Below are positions 5,789 through 6,384 of a DNA stretch of 6,384 bases, one piece after another (the first letter of the stretch is position 1; the number at the start of each line of letters is the position of its first letter). The notes under the pieces were generated by a model. That model saw only the letters and a list, made by a program, of their open reading frames with translations, was not told the DNA's origin and did not search any database. The translations under genes and the position numbers were made by a program. Origin of the DNA: an uncultured Terrimonas sp. (lineage in GTDB: Bacteria; Bacteroidota; Bacteroidia; Chitinophagales; Chitinophagaceae); NCBI GenBank assembly GCA_946886925.1, contig CAMPJQ010000170.1, positions 1 to 6,384 on the forward strand, written 5' to 3'.

Positions 5789-6384
5789 CTAATACGGTGA
5801 TGGACTTACTGAAGTCCAGCCGCCATCCACTACCAGGCTCTGCCCTGTTATATGCCGTGATGCGGGAGATACAAGAAATAAAGCAGCATTGGCAATATCC
5901 TGCACCTGTGCCGGCCGTCCCATGGGTGTAATACGGCTCCATACAGGCACATATTCCGGATCATCGCTTGTACGCTCTGTTACCGTGGCGCCCGGCGCTA
6001 TAGCATTCACCGATATATTGTGCTCAGAAAGTTCCACTACAAGAGTTTTGGCCAACATTTCAAGGGCAGCTTTGGTCATGCCGTACGCTGCCAGTTTTTT
6101 ATGCGCCTGGTGGCCGGTAACCGATGACATAAATAATATGCTTCCGCCGCTATTTTGCCGTATGATTTGTTTGGCCGTAGCCTGCGCCAGTAAAAAGCTG
6201 CCGCCCAGGTTCAACTGCATTACTTTATACAATGAATCGGGAGGGTAATCCAGGAAGTCGCCAAACAAAGTGATGCCGGCATTGGCAATAGCAATAGTGA
6301 GTTTACCAAATTTTGCTACTGTTTCATTGACCATTTTGGTAATAAAATCCGGGGATGATACATCGCCCGGTAATGCCATACAGG
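5789..6384 (-). CDS. SDR family oxidoreductase, N-terminus outside the window
   Basis: About 198 C-terminal codons are present. The reading frame stays open to the window edge, and the TGxxxGxG cofactor motif expected in the first 20 residues is missing, so the gene starts beyond 6384; the ATG at 6379 is internal. Numbering from that Met, the classical SDR features are all visible: GDV (5-7), NAG (33-35), catalytic Asn57, Ser86, Tyr99 and Lys103 (YGMTK), PG (129-130) and VVDGGW (184-188). It should be an active NAD(P)-dependent dehydrogenase or reductase of the FabG/glucose-dehydrogenase-like group; the substrate cannot be read. It converges on the atypical SDR-like gene with a 49-base gap filled by 7-base repeats. 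A 7-bp hairpin is embedded in its last codons. Confidence 0.92.
   Translation of the reverse strand, partial: CMALPGDVSSPDFITKMVNETVAKFGKLTIAIANAGITLFGDFLDYPPDSLYKVMQLNLGGSFLLAQATAKQIIRQNSGGSILFMSSVTGHQAHKKLAAYGMTKAALEMLAKTLVVELSEHNISVNAIAPGATVTERTSDDPEYVPVWSRITPMGRPAQVQDIANAALFLVSPASRHITGQSLVVDGGWTSVSPSPY
5801..5818. repeat. Perfect hairpin in the last codons of the SDR gene
   Basis: TGGACTT (5801-5807) and AAGTCCA (5812-5818) form a perfect 7-bp inverted repeat around a 4-base loop. It lies within the final ten codons of the minus-strand SDR gene (around Trp-Thr-Ser). It is not followed by a U-tract, so it could protect or help end the transcript, or be chance. Confidence 0.45.

Noticed and set aside
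5889..6248. A 119-codon plus-strand open frame opposite the second SDR
   Set aside because: The minus strand encodes an SDR with every family motif, and the plus-strand product is Cys-rich without any known motif.
1..6384. A coordinated new defence, secretion or biosynthetic system across the window
   Set aside because: The genes are common housekeeping or envelope families on both strands, with independent-looking promoters and no shared substrate or partner genes.

Overview
The window looks like ordinary chromosomal DNA of a Bacteroidota bacterium, most likely near Chitinophagaceae. This is inferred from the protein families: an FkpA-type FKBP lipoprotein, a DUF3347 lipoprotein and an M28 peptidase with a PA insert. 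It is also inferred from A-rich leaders without clear Shine-Dalgarno sites, and from several matches to the Bacteroidota -7 promoter element TAnnTTTG. No database search was possible.

Layout. A plus-strand block opens the window: the last 51 codons of a drug-export-type ABC ATPase (2-157), an FKBP-type peptidyl-prolyl isomerase lipoprotein (184-930) and a YfiT/DinB-type metal enzyme (992-1519). It converges on a minus-strand block of three exported proteins. In transcription order these are a CE4 polysaccharide deacetylase lipoprotein (4724-3882), a DUF3347 lipoprotein (3820-3239) and a secreted M28 aminopeptidase (3137-1590). A divergent 229-bp intergenic region then leads to an SDR-fold protein that lacks the usual Tyr/Lys catalytic pair (4954-5739). 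This gene converges on a second, canonical SDR (5789-6384, minus), whose N-terminus lies outside the window.

How the genes work together. Four products carry export signals, three of them lipoproteins, and fit general envelope work: protein folding, peptide trimming and glycan deacetylation. The two SDRs and the YfiT-like enzyme are cytoplasmic. I see no shared pathway and no defence, mobile or secondary-metabolite system. No gene-free stretch exceeds 300 bases.

The most unusual signal is non-coding. Three short islands built from degenerate 7-base units (931-965, 1532-1580, 5740-5788) lie directly after, or within 10 bases of, gene stop codons, with the G-rich strand the same as the upstream gene's coding strand. 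They resemble in form the heptamer STRR repeats of cyanobacteria and may be a genome-wide family of gene-end repeats.
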